From NCBI RefSeq assembly GCF_018860745.1, contig NZ_JAHKPY010000006.1:62001-126000 (forward strand): 64,000 bases of DNA, in the 5' to 3' direction. The DNA comes from Zobellia uliginosa (lineage in GTDB: Bacteria > Bacteroidota > Bacteroidia > Flavobacteriales > Flavobacteriaceae). A model generated the notes under the pieces. It had not been told where the DNA came from, ran no database searches, and worked only from the letters and a program-made list of their open reading frames with translations. The position numbers were made by a program, and so were the translations under genes. Positions 44,651 through 53,013 of the stretch are shown piece after piece. Numbering within the stretch: the stretch's first letter is position 1; every line of letters begins with the position of its first letter.

Positions 44651-45294
44651 AACTAGAAATAGACAACATAGAACTCAGTTTTGACCACAAACGTATCTTG
44701 TACGGTATATACTTAAAGGCCGAAACCGGAAAAATTACAGGCCTTTTAGGTCGGAATGGCTGCGGAAAAACATCCTTGCTACGTATTCTATTTGGAAGCC
44801 TCACTCCTAAATATTTAAACATAAGGATAGATGGCGTTCATCAAAAAAGAAAATTATTTAAATACGGAAATATCGCTTACTTACCTCAACATCAATTACT
44901 ACCAGAAGGACTTAAAGCATACAAAGCCTTCAATTATTTTAATGCAGATTGGCAACTGTTCATCTCTACTTTTCCTTCTTTTGAAAAATACAGGAATAAT
45001 AGTGTTGAAGAATTAAGTTCTGGAGAACTCCGCGTTATTGAAACGTATTTGATATTGAATTCAAACAAAAAAATCATCTTATTAGATGAACCGTTTTCAT
45101 TTATAGCTCCTGTTTATGTAGAAAAGATGATAGCACTTATTGAAATAAAAAAGCAGGATACCGTAATTGTCATAACAGACCATTTTTACAAGGAAATAAT
45201 GGGAATTAGTGATACTGTTTATATTTTGAAAGAAGGCTCTTGCAAACAGATAAATTCTTTAAAAGACCTAAGAAACGAAGGCTATATTATCTAA
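44647..45294 (+). CDS. ABC ATPase paired with a small membrane protein
   Basis: A 215-residue ATPase. Walker A is GRNGCGKTS (about 35-43), Q-loop YLPQHQ, signature LSSGELR, Walker B KIILLDEPFSF, and the switch His in VIVITDHFY. It starts at TTG 44647, overlapping the membrane protein stop. Because no larger permease is adjacent, the two may form a compact system or the ATPase may serve a permease encoded elsewhere. The function is unknown; export or a signalling use are both possible. Confidence 0.85.
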   Translation: MKLEIDNIELSFDHKRILYGIYLKAETGKITGLLGRNGCGKTSLLRILFGSLTPKYLNIRIDGVHQKRKLFKYGNIAYLPQHQLLPEGLKAYKAFNYFNADWQLFISTFPSFEKYRNNSVEELSSGELRVIETYLILNSNKKIILLDEPFSFIAPVYVEKMIALIEIKKQDTVIVITDHFYKEIMGISDTVYILKEGSCKQINSLKDLRNEGYII

Positions 45295-45319
45295 GATATC
45301 CATATTATTAACTAAGAAT

Positions 45320-46315
45320 TCAGGGTTTCTCATTCAATAATATACCACTACTCTTATATACTTTATTAGCATTATCTATTAGAATAACATCCGTACCTCC
45401 TAATTGATTTATTAATGCGAGTCCATCTTCTTTGCCCATAATGTAGACTGCCGTAGCCAATGCATCACAAAGTTCGGCGCTTTTTGCAAAAATAGATACA
45501 CTATTCACACCCTCTGCCGGATAGCCTGTTCTAGGATTTAAGATATGAGAGTATTTTAATCCCTCAAAAATGACATATTTTTCTGAATCCCCGGAAGTTG
45601 CTACCGAAGATTCCACAACGGGCAACCAAGAAAATATCTTATCCTTACTTAACGGATTGGCAATACCAATCAGCCATTTTTCTCCGGTTGCTTTAGTTCC
45701 CCACGTTGTAAGGTCTCCAGCTGCGTTTATTATACCTCCTTGAACTTGTTTGGACACCAAAAGTTCCTTGGCCTTATCTGCAGCATAACCCTTACCAATA
45801 GCCCCAAAAGAAATTTTCATACCCTTCTTACTCAAATACACGGTTCTTTCCAACGGATTTAAAATTATTTTCTCATGACCTACTGTTTCCAAAGCCTTAC
45901 TCACCTCTTCCGGTGTTGGAACTTTGACCATAGACCCATCAAATTTCCAAATATCATAGAGGGAAGCATAAGAAATATCAAAAGCGCCATCCGTTATTTC
46001 CGAAATCTGTTTTGCACGCTCAATCAACATAAAGAGTTCCTGACTGACCTTTACGGGCTTTACCCCAGCGTTAAGATTTATCAAGGAAGTTTCCGAATCT
46101 GGATTCCATGATGAAATCATATTTTCTATCCGAACAATTTCTGCAGTGGCCTCTTCTATATTTATATATCCTAAATCTTCATTAGTGGATACCACAGTAA
46201 TATCAAACCGTGTTCCCATAAGCTCCATAGCCTTGTGCACGGTCACTAGTTTCTTTTCCTGGGCAAAGCCATAGGATAAGAAGAAAAAAGAAAGTATGTA
46301 AAATACTATCCTCAC
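45320..46315 (-). CDS. apbE: FAD:protein FMN transferase ApbE
   Basis: A 331-residue exported enzyme that links FMN to Ser/Thr of partner flavoproteins. The signal peptide (about 1-18, ending GFAQ) is followed by MGTRFDITV, MISSWNPDSETSLIN, ISFGAIGKGYAADKA and GYPAEGVNSVSIFA; a conserved Asp lies in AELCDALATAVYIMG. The GTG start at 46315 overlaps the thioredoxin stop by one base. It is the last gene of a Rieske-thioredoxin-ApbE unit. Confidence 0.92.
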   Translation of the reverse strand: MRIVFYILSFFFLSYGFAQEKKLVTVHKAMELMGTRFDITVVSTNEDLGYINIEEATAEIVRIENMISSWNPDSETSLINLNAGVKPVKVSQELFMLIERAKQISEITDGAFDISYASLYDIWKFDGSMVKVPTPEEVSKALETVGHEKIILNPLERTVYLSKKGMKISFGAIGKGYAADKAKELLVSKQVQGGIINAAGDLTTWGTKATGEKWLIGIANPLSKDKIFSWLPVVESSVATSGDSEKYVIFEGLKYSHILNPRTGYPAEGVNSVSIFAKSAELCDALATAVYIMGKEDGLALINQLGGTDVILIDNANKVYKSSGILLNEKP

Positions 46316-46746
46316 TAGAACATAGATTTTAGATGTGTTATATACTCATTAGGAGAAAGTTTTAAATACCCCGTTTGCCCCAAAACTTCCGCATCTCCAT
46401 TTAATAAAACCACCAAAGGAAAATGACCTTTGGGATTATATTTTTCAGCTAGCCTATGATTTTGGGCGGTCATTGCCTCACTAAGTCTGTTCGCTTTTTT
46501 TCTTGGAAAATCTGCTTTGTAAAGAATTAAATCAGATTTGGAGAAGCTCTTGAAATCTTCAGACTCCCATATCGCCTTTTCTAACTTCATACAAGGTGCA
46601 CACCAATCTGAACCAGCAAAAACCAATAATAGGCCTTTATTATTTTTCTTTGCCAAAGCTTGAGCGTTTGCAAAGTTTTCCTGCCAATCCTGGGCCGAAA
46701 TAGAGGCAACCATACTCAAACAAAACAAAAATAAAATCTTCTTCAT
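46315..46746 (-). CDS. Exported thioredoxin-fold protein (CAPC)
   Basis: A 143-residue exported thioredoxin-like protein. The signal peptide (about 1-19, ending SISA) precedes the motif C49-A-P-C52 in GSDWCAPCMKLE; the cis-Pro lies in KGHFPLVVLL. It would act as a periplasmic thiol:disulfide or DsbD-like reductase. It overlaps apbE by one base and follows the Rieske gene by 28 bases. Confidence 0.9.
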   Translation of the reverse strand: MKKILFLFCLSMVASISAQDWQENFANAQALAKKNNKGLLLVFAGSDWCAPCMKLEKAIWESEDFKSFSKSDLILYKADFPRKKANRLSEAMTAQNHRLAEKYNPKGHFPLVVLLNGDAEVLGQTGYLKLSPNEYITHLKSMF

Positions 46747-46774
46747 ATTGATGTTAAAACAAATTCAGTGCCAT

Positions 46775-47221
46775 TTATTCATAAATGCGCAACATTGTAC
46801 CTGTCAATTCGGTTTTAAAAATCTTTAATGTTTTTGCCGTTGCACCATCTACTTGGTTCAATGGCGCTCCATTTTGTTCAAAACGGGACCCATGCACATC
46901 ACAATAAAAGATGCCTCCATCCGAATCTACAAAGCGTACTTCTTCATAACCTTGGTGGCTACAAACTTGACTAGCGGCAACAAATTCACCCTCCAAATTC
47001 CTAGCTATCACCACCAAATTTTTTAATACAAAACCGCCATTATCGGCAAGTTTTGCATTAGCAGGTTCGTCCAAATCAATTGTAAAATCTATTCCGGTAG
47101 GTATTGGGGTATTCCCTTCGGTTTCTTCATCATTATCGCTAGAACAGCCATGTAAACATGGAAAAGCAATAGCAAATGCCGCGCTGGCTCCTAAGCTTTT
47201 TAAGAACTGTTTTCTTTCCAT
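46775..47221 (-). CDS. Exported Rieske [2Fe-2S] protein
   Basis: A 148-residue exported iron-sulfur protein. A hydrophobic N-terminus ends HGC (Cys26) and gives a probable lipoprotein, with an acidic linker after it. The cluster ligands are Cys87 and His89 (QVCSHQG) and Cys107 and His110 (YCDVHGSRF). It is a stand-alone Rieske domain, not the bc1 subunit. First gene of the unit with thioredoxin and ApbE; the group suggests periplasmic electron transfer. Confidence 0.88.
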   Translation of the reverse strand: MERKQFLKSLGASAAFAIAFPCLHGCSSDNDEETEGNTPIPTGIDFTIDLDEPANAKLADNGGFVLKNLVVIARNLEGEFVAASQVCSHQGYEEVRFVDSDGGIFYCDVHGSRFEQNGAPLNQVDGATAKTLKIFKTELTGTMLRIYE

Positions 47222-47272
47222 AACACTGTTGTTTACTAAAGAAAACGAACTAATGATACGATTCGTATGCCT

Positions 47273-48451
47273 TTAATAAACAAACTTACCACAAGTACTC
47301 TCTATTGTAAGTTTTTTAGAGGCACTAGCCTCTACCCTACCCACAATCTGAGCTTCTACACCAAAACTTTCCGATATTGCTATTAAATCTTTAGCAACAG
47401 CTTCGTTCGTATAAATTTCAAGACGATGGCCACAATTAAAAACCTGATACATTTCTTTCCAGTCCGTACCGGATTGTTCTTGAATTAATTTAAAAAGCGG
47501 CGGAACAGGAAAAAGGTTGTCCTTAACAATATGGAGCTCATCAACGAAGTGAAGAATTTTAGTTTGTGCACCACCACTGCAGTGCACCATACCATGAATA
47601 TCTTCGGAAGTATACGTATTCAAAATTTTCTTTACAATTGGTGCATAGGTACGTGTTGGTGACAGCACCAATTTACCCGCGTCCACAGGCACACCATCAA
47701 TTTTGTCCGTCAATTTCGTATTACCCGAATATACCAAATCAGCAGGCACGGATGCATCAAAACTCTCCGGGTATTTCTCAGCAAGATATTTTGAAAAAAC
47801 ATCGTGTCTAGCAGAAGTAAGTCCGTTACTCCCCATTCCCCCATTATATTCCTTCTCGTAAGTAGCTTTTCCAAAAGAGGCCAAACCAACTATAACATCT
47901 CCTGCTTTTATATTTGCGTTATCTATAACGTCTTCTTTCTTTAAACGCGCCGTAACCGTAGAATCCACAATTATAGTACGGACTAAATCACCTACATCTG
48001 CAGTTTCTCCACCAGTAGAACGTATGGTCAACCCATGTTCCGCCAAGTCATTTATAAGCTCCTCGGTACCATTAATTATTTCTGATATCACCTGACCGGG
48101 AATCAAATTTTTATTTCGTCCAATGGTAGAAGAAAGCATAATATTATCCGTAGCCCCAACACAGATAAGGTCATCTATGTTCATAATAAGTGCATCTTGC
48201 GCAATTCCTTTCCAAACGGATAAGTCTCCTGTTTCCTTCCAGTACATATACGCCAACGAAGATTTTGTACCCGCACCATCTGCATGCATTACCAAACAAT
48301 AATCTTCATCATTAGTTAAGTAATCCGGCACAATTTTACAGAACGCCTTTGGAAAGAGTCCCTTATCAATATTCTTTATAGCATTGTGCACATCTTCTTT
48401 TGAGGCGGAAACTCCTCTTTGGCTATACCTTTCACTGTTAGATGAACTCAT
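47273..48451 (-). CDS. purM: Phosphoribosylformylglycinamidine cyclo-ligase
   Basis: A 392-residue AIR synthase that closes the imidazole ring in purine synthesis. The nucleotide site appears in DYCLVMHADGAGTKS, with the domain core VGLASFGKATYEKEYNGGMGSNGLTSARHD and CSGGAQTKI. It is longer than the E. coli enzyme (345) with the Bacteroidota arrangement. The -7 box at 48468-48475 lies 16 bases before ATG 48451. Confidence 0.93.
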   Translation of the reverse strand: MSSSNSERYSQRGVSASKEDVHNAIKNIDKGLFPKAFCKIVPDYLTNDEDYCLVMHADGAGTKSSLAYMYWKETGDLSVWKGIAQDALIMNIDDLICVGATDNIMLSSTIGRNKNLIPGQVISEIINGTEELINDLAEHGLTIRSTGGETADVGDLVRTIIVDSTVTARLKKEDVIDNANIKAGDVIVGLASFGKATYEKEYNGGMGSNGLTSARHDVFSKYLAEKYPESFDASVPADLVYSGNTKLTDKIDGVPVDAGKLVLSPTRTYAPIVKKILNTYTSEDIHGMVHCSGGAQTKILHFVDELHIVKDNLFPVPPLFKLIQEQSGTDWKEMYQVFNCGHRLEIYTNEAVAKDLIAISESFGVEAQIVGRVEASASKKLTIESTCGKFVY

Positions 48452-48467
48452 TATTATGGCTTTTTGG

Positions 48468-48475
48468 CAAAAATA
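48468..48475 (-). promoter_or_regulatory. -7 box of purM
   Basis: The minus strand reads TATTTTTG, an exact TAnnTTTG match, 16 bases before ATG 48451. Confidence 0.45.
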
Positions 48476-48535
48476 AGGTATTCACCGAATAATCATAGCT
48501 TGACAAAAAAAACTTTCAAAAAGTTCTTAAATCGA

Positions 48536-49384
48536 TTAAAATTTATGATAAACACCGCCACCAATAACTGCTCTTTTTGGTACATTGGCCCCTGAAATAG
48601 CTGAAGTATAATTAGCTAGTACACCTATTTTTTCGGTAATTTCTATAATTCCCTTTATACCGTAAGCAACATATTCCTGATCATTCAAATACAGTCCTGT
48701 GGCCAAATTAGCTTCCGGAAGTATAACCTCTCCGTTTTCAAAAGAAGTTGAAAAATCAAGAAAACCAATAAGCCAAAGTCTCTTTATCGGTTTTACACCA
48801 GCTTCAGCGCTAGCTCTAAAATTTGAACTATAGTCATTAAAACGAATATCAACTCCTGTAGATGCCTGAACAAAGAAATTATCATAACCTCTACCAATAT
48901 TCAGTCTTGGAGATAATGTAAATGTATCATAACCACTTCTAAGTCCGGATGCCTCAAAATAGTTTCCGGTGTTGGCCTCAATATTAAATTGACCGGAAAT
49001 CACCCATTTATTGTTATAAAGTTGATGTTTTACGCCAACGACCAAATTACCCAAAGCAGTTTCAGAACCATTTGAAGTAATAGGTATGCCATTAGCAGAT
49101 GATACTACATCGCCAGCTTTTATCATTTTAATAGGTAGACTTAATAAAACAGTAGTCTTATCAGAAATACCATATTCACCAAAAAGTTGAAGGGTGTTAT
49201 CTGTTATTTTACGCTCGGTTCTATAATCGGGATTTCCGTAGATACCGGAATAGCCAGCTATATTATAATAAGATAGTTGAACGTAAGCTTCGTTTTTTGC
49301 TTTTGTCCACGCTCCCTGAGAAAAAAGAGAAATAGAAAATAAAAAAAGCAAGGTGAAAAGGTATTTTTTTACAGTACTATGCAT
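48536..49384 (-). CDS. Outer-membrane barrel protein
   Basis: A 282-residue exported protein. The signal peptide (about 1-22, ending SQGA) is followed by alternating strands typical of a small outer-membrane barrel: AYVQLSYYNIAGYSG, TVLLSLPIKMIKAGD, DNFFVQASTGVDIRF and the end RAVIGGGVYHKF (terminal Phe). No fixed function. The 130-base upstream region contains two TTAGCTAA palindromes and a C-rich half-site (CCCCCTAAAA) like that before glnA. Confidence 0.72.
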   Translation of the reverse strand: MHSTVKKYLFTLLFLFSISLFSQGAWTKAKNEAYVQLSYYNIAGYSGIYGNPDYRTERKITDNTLQLFGEYGISDKTTVLLSLPIKMIKAGDVVSSANGIPITSNGSETALGNLVVGVKHQLYNNKWVISGQFNIEANTGNYFEASGLRSGYDTFTLSPRLNIGRGYDNFFVQASTGVDIRFNDYSSNFRASAEAGVKPIKRLWLIGFLDFSTSFENGEVILPEANLATGLYLNDQEYVAYGIKGIIEITEKIGVLANYTSAISGANVPKRAVIGGGVYHKF

Positions 49385-49444
49385 CTTTAAAATATTTACA
49401 ATATTCCCTACTTAGTATATCTTTTCACCGCTCCCTTACATCCA

Positions 49445-49474
49445 TTTAGCTAATTTTTAGGTGTTTTAGCTAAA
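49445..49474 (-). promoter_or_regulatory. Paired TTAGCTAA palindromes, exact 20-bp period
   Basis: Core TTAGCTAA at 49446-49453 and 49466-49473, exactly 20 bases apart, about two helix turns. This is the layout of a dimer-of-dimers operator. It lies 61-90 bases upstream of the outer-membrane gene at 49384. Confidence 0.4.
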
Positions 49475-49513
49475 GTGATCTATGATTTCCCCCTAAAACA
49501 GAAAAAAGGATTT

Positions 49514-51700
49514 TTATTTAATGGATAACAATTCGCGATACTTGGTAAGCGGCCAATACCTATTATCTACCAACCTTTCCAATTTATCGCAATGCATCCG
49601 TATTTCATCAAAATACGGCTTTACATTATCACTGTAAGCAAAGGCTTTTTTATGTGTATCCGTTAGTTTGTTTGCCTTCCTTCTTGCATCGGTCATAGCG
49701 TCCGTCTGCTTTTTAAGATCAGTAATATGCTCTGCAACTTGTTCTATAATTCCTGATTGGCCATCCGTTAACTTCCTATGAGCAGCACCATATATTTCTT
49801 TGAGACCCAATACATTTTTTATCAAAATATTCTGATACTCCACAACCGACGGAATGATGTGATTGTACACCAATTCATTGAGAACCCTACCTTCTATTTG
49901 AATGTGTAAAATATAAGCTTCCAATTCTACTTCCTGTCTTGCGGCCACCTCTTTCTCACTCATAACGCCCATAGAATCAAAAAGGTCTAGACTTGTTTTT
50001 GAGGTCAAAATCCGTAAAGCTTGCGGAGTGTTCTTATTGTTGCTTAATTTTCTTCTTCTCGCTTCTTTTTCCCATTCATCACTATAGCCATCACCATCAA
50101 AACGAATACGTTTGGAAGTTTTAATATACTCACGCAGCACATTAAAAACGGCTTCATCCTTTTTGAGACTCTTTTTATCTACCAGTGCATCTACTTCCTT
50201 TTTAAATTCCTGTAGTTGCTTTGCCACAATAGTATTTAAAATTGTCATGGGTTTTGCACAATTGGTTTTGGCCCCAACACCACGCATCTCAAACTTGTTT
50301 CCGGTAAATGCAAAAGGAGACGTGCGGTTACGATCCGTATTATCCAATAAAATTTCCGGAATTTTACCCACTACATTTAATTTAAGCTCCGTTTTCTCCT
50401 CCGGTGATAATTTTCCTTTGGACACCCCTTCTAACTCATCCAAAACATTACTTAACTGCTTACCAACAAATATGGATAAGATTGCCGGAGGCGCTTCATT
50501 AGAACCCAATCTATGGTCGTTACTAGCAGATGCAATAGAGGACCGTAAAAGCTCCTCATAAGTATCTACCGCTTTAATGGTATTGATAAAAAACGTTAAG
50601 AATTGAAGGTTCTTCATTGGTGTAGAGCCTGGACTCAATAAATTTACACCTGTATCCGTAGCCAAAGACCAATTATTATGCTTTCCCGAACCATTGATAC
50701 CAGCAAATGGTTTTTCGTGAAAAAGGACCTTAAGTTGATGCCTATCCGCTATCCGATCCATCACATCCATTAGAAGTAGGTTGTGATCCACCGCTAAATT
50801 TGCTTCTTCAAAAACAGGTGCTAATTCAAACTGATTAGGAGCTACTTCATTATGCCTTGTTTTTAAAGGAATGCCCAAAAGCATACATTCTACCTCCAAG
50901 TCCTTCATAAAATTAATTGCCCTCAGTGGTATAACGCCAAAATAATGATCATCTAACTGCTGACCTTTTGCCGCGGAATGGCCCACAAGTGTTCGCCCTG
51001 TTAAACTGATATCAATTCTTGAGAGAGCAAGTTCTTTATCCACCAAAAAATATTCCTGCTCCCAACCTAAAGTTGCGCTAACTTTTACCACAGTCTTATC
51101 AAAATACCGAGCAACAGCTGTAGCCGCTTCATCTACTGCACTTAAAGCACGTAATAAAGGTGCCTTATTATCCAAAGCCTCCCCGGTATACGATACAAAT
51201 ATTGTAGGTATACACAACGTAGTATCATATACGAAAGCCGGACTAGTGGGGTCCCAAGCCGTATATCCTCTAGCTTCAAAAGTATTACGGATTCCTCCAC
51301 TGGGAAAACTAGAGGCATCGGGTTCTTGTTGTACCAACTGGCCACCGCCAAACTTCTCTAAAGCCCTCCCATCTGGCATAAGATCAAAAAAAGCGTCATG
51401 CTTCTCTGCTGTTGCACCAGTAAGTGGCTGAAACCAATGTGTGTAATGGGTAGCACCCATTTCAATAGCCCATGACTTCATGGACTCCGCTACCTGATCA
51501 GCTATTTTCCTATCAATTTTCGAACCTGAAAATATTGCCCCTTGAACACTTGCCAAAGCATCCTTGGTTAAATATTGTAGCATGCGTTCATTATTAAATA
51601 CGTTGTTCGCATAAAGCTCTGACCTACGCCCCTTTTCATCAACACTTACGCGTTCCCTTTTTCGGCTCTGGGCAATAGCATCAAATCGCTGTCTAGACAT
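49514..51700 (-). CDS. glnN: Glutamine synthetase, type III
   Basis: A 728-residue ATP-dependent glutamine synthetase of the type III class typical of Bacteroidota and cyanobacteria. Catalytic blocks include VSATLGWEQEYFLVD, MKTRHNEVAPNQFELAP-like RHNEVAPNQFELAPV, and GINGSGKHNNWSL. It fixes ammonium into glutamine in the cytoplasm as a dodecamer. Divergent from the type II enzyme gene, with a 212-base shared intergenic region that carries the CCCC-N10-GGG palindrome. Confidence 0.95.
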   Translation of the reverse strand: MSRQRFDAIAQSRKRERVSVDEKGRRSELYANNVFNNERMLQYLTKDALASVQGAIFSGSKIDRKIADQVAESMKSWAIEMGATHYTHWFQPLTGATAEKHDAFFDLMPDGRALEKFGGGQLVQQEPDASSFPSGGIRNTFEARGYTAWDPTSPAFVYDTTLCIPTIFVSYTGEALDNKAPLLRALSAVDEAATAVARYFDKTVVKVSATLGWEQEYFLVDKELALSRIDISLTGRTLVGHSAAKGQQLDDHYFGVIPLRAINFMKDLEVECMLLGIPLKTRHNEVAPNQFELAPVFEEANLAVDHNLLLMDVMDRIADRHQLKVLFHEKPFAGINGSGKHNNWSLATDTGVNLLSPGSTPMKNLQFLTFFINTIKAVDTYEELLRSSIASASNDHRLGSNEAPPAILSIFVGKQLSNVLDELEGVSKGKLSPEEKTELKLNVVGKIPEILLDNTDRNRTSPFAFTGNKFEMRGVGAKTNCAKPMTILNTIVAKQLQEFKKEVDALVDKKSLKKDEAVFNVLREYIKTSKRIRFDGDGYSDEWEKEARRRKLSNNKNTPQALRILTSKTSLDLFDSMGVMSEKEVAARQEVELEAYILHIQIEGRVLNELVYNHIIPSVVEYQNILIKNVLGLKEIYGAAHRKLTDGQSGIIEQVAEHITDLKKQTDAMTDARRKANKLTDTHKKAFAYSDNVKPYFDEIRMHCDKLERLVDNRYWPLTKYRELLSIK

Positions 51701-51784
51701 ACTTTTACTTTTATTTATATCGGCTAAAATAAGTATTACCGAATTAATAATAAATTCTGGAAAAAATCAACTTACCACAAAATA

Positions 51785-51801
51785 CCCCGTTAAAATTAGG
51801 G
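51785..51801 (+). promoter_or_regulatory. Putative nitrogen operator, distal copy (glnA)
   Basis: ATACCCC-N10-GGG: CCCC at 51785-51788, ten bases (mostly A/T), GGG at 51799-51801. It lies 86 bases before the glnA -7 box, as at glnK (88). It also lies 85 bases upstream of glnN, so it could serve both genes. Confidence 0.5.
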
Positions 51802-51835
51802 CAATCGTAAATAATATTCAATTTTTTCATATTTA

Positions 51836-51851
51836 CCCCCCTAAAAATTAG
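51836..51851 (+). promoter_or_regulatory. Putative nitrogen half-site, proximal (glnA)
   Basis: TTACCCCCCTAAAAATTAG has the CCCC arm (51838-51841) with the same A/T core but lacks the GGG arm. It begins 33 bases before the -7 box, as the proximal copy does at glnK (34). Confidence 0.35.
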
Positions 51852-51870
51852 TATAATTCAACAAAAAACA

Positions 51871-51878
51871 TATTTTTG
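51871..51878 (+). promoter_or_regulatory. -7 box of glnA
   Basis: TATTTTTG, an exact TAnnTTTG match, 34 bases before ATG 51913. Confidence 0.5.
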
Positions 51879-51912
51879 TTCGTCTGTAAATTTAAAATTA
51901 ATTACCGTAATT

Positions 51913-52929
51913 ATGAGCAAAACTAAATTAGAATACATCTGGTTGGATGGATATTTCCCTACGCAGAACATGCGTAGCAAAACTAAAGTTGTAAACGATT
52001 TTGGAGGCAAATTAGAAGATTGTGATATGTGGTCTTTTGATGGAAGTTCAACGAGGCAAGCAGAAGGTGGATCTTCTGACTGTTTGTTAAAACCAGTTGC
52101 AATTTATCCAGATCCTGCACGTAGAGATGCCTTTTTAGTAATGACCGAGGTCTTAAATGCTGATGGTACTCCTCACGAATCTAACGGAAGAGCAGGTATT
52201 GATGACGATGATAACGATTTCTGGTTCGGTTTTGAGCAAGAATACTTTATCATGGATACGAAAACACAACTTCCTTTAGGTTTCCCTATTGGCGGATACC
52301 CGGCTCCACAAGGAATGTACTACTGTTCTGTAGGTGGTTTACATACTCACGGAAGAGAGCTAGTAGAAAAGCATGCTGACCTTTGTATCGATGCTGGTCT
52401 TAACTTTGAAGGAATCAACCAGGAGGTTGCTTCTGGACAATGGGAATTTCAATTATTCGCTAAAGGTGCCAAGAAAGCGGGAGATGAAATTTGGATTGCA
52501 AGATACCTTTTAGACAGATTAACCGAGCAATATGGTTACTACATTGAATACCACCCTAAGCCATTAGGTAAAGATATGGACTGGAACGGTTCTGGTATGC
52601 ACGCTAACTTCTCTAATGAAGTCTTAAGAACATGTGGTTCTAAAGAAACTTACGAGAAAATATGTGAAGCTTTCCGTCCGGTTGTAAAAGAACACATTGC
52701 TGTTTACGGTGAGTTTAACGACCAACGTTTAACAGGTGAGCACGAAACTGCTTCAATCAACGACTTTAGCTTTGGTATTTCTGATAGAGGCGCCTCTATC
52801 CGTATTCCAATTATTACAGTTGAACAAGGCTGGAAAGGCTGGTTAGAAGACAGAAGACCTGCTTCTAATGGTGATCCATACAAGATTGCCGGTAGAATTA
52901 TAAAAACAGTTAAATCTGCGAAGATTTAA
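51913..52929 (+). CDS. glnA: Glutamine synthetase, type II-like
   Basis: A 338-residue glutamine synthetase of the short, eukaryote-like type II group. It opens with LEYIWLDGYFPTQNMRSKTKVV. The ATP and glutamate sites appear in FWFGFEQEYFIMD, INQEVASGQWEFQ, and HPKPLGKDMDWNGSGMHANFS. The Arg-rich end DRGASIRIPIITVEQ matches. It is a second ammonium-fixing enzyme beside glnN. A strong terminator follows. Confidence 0.93.
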   Translation: MSKTKLEYIWLDGYFPTQNMRSKTKVVNDFGGKLEDCDMWSFDGSSTRQAEGGSSDCLLKPVAIYPDPARRDAFLVMTEVLNADGTPHESNGRAGIDDDDNDFWFGFEQEYFIMDTKTQLPLGFPIGGYPAPQGMYYCSVGGLHTHGRELVEKHADLCIDAGLNFEGINQEVASGQWEFQLFAKGAKKAGDEIWIARYLLDRLTEQYGYYIEYHPKPLGKDMDWNGSGMHANFSNEVLRTCGSKETYEKICEAFRPVVKEHIAVYGEFNDQRLTGEHETASINDFSFGISDRGASIRIPIITVEQGWKGWLEDRRPASNGDPYKIAGRIIKTVKSAKI

Positions 52930-52961
52930 TTATACAGTTTTTTGTTGTTGACATAATGTAG

Positions 52962-52996
52962 AACGCCCGAACCAATTGGTTCGGGCGTTTTTTTGT
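52962..52996 (+). terminator. Terminator after glnA
   Basis: Perfect 12-bp GC-rich stem AACGCCCGAACC / GGTTCGGGCGTT with an AATT loop, followed by T7. Confidence 0.95.
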
Positions 52997-53013
52997 TTTC
53001 TACTTTATAAAAA

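Noticed and set aside
50112-50561. Plus-strand frame of about 149 residues inside glnN
   Set aside because: No domain, and the opposite strand encodes catalytic parts of a well-conserved glutamine synthetase III.
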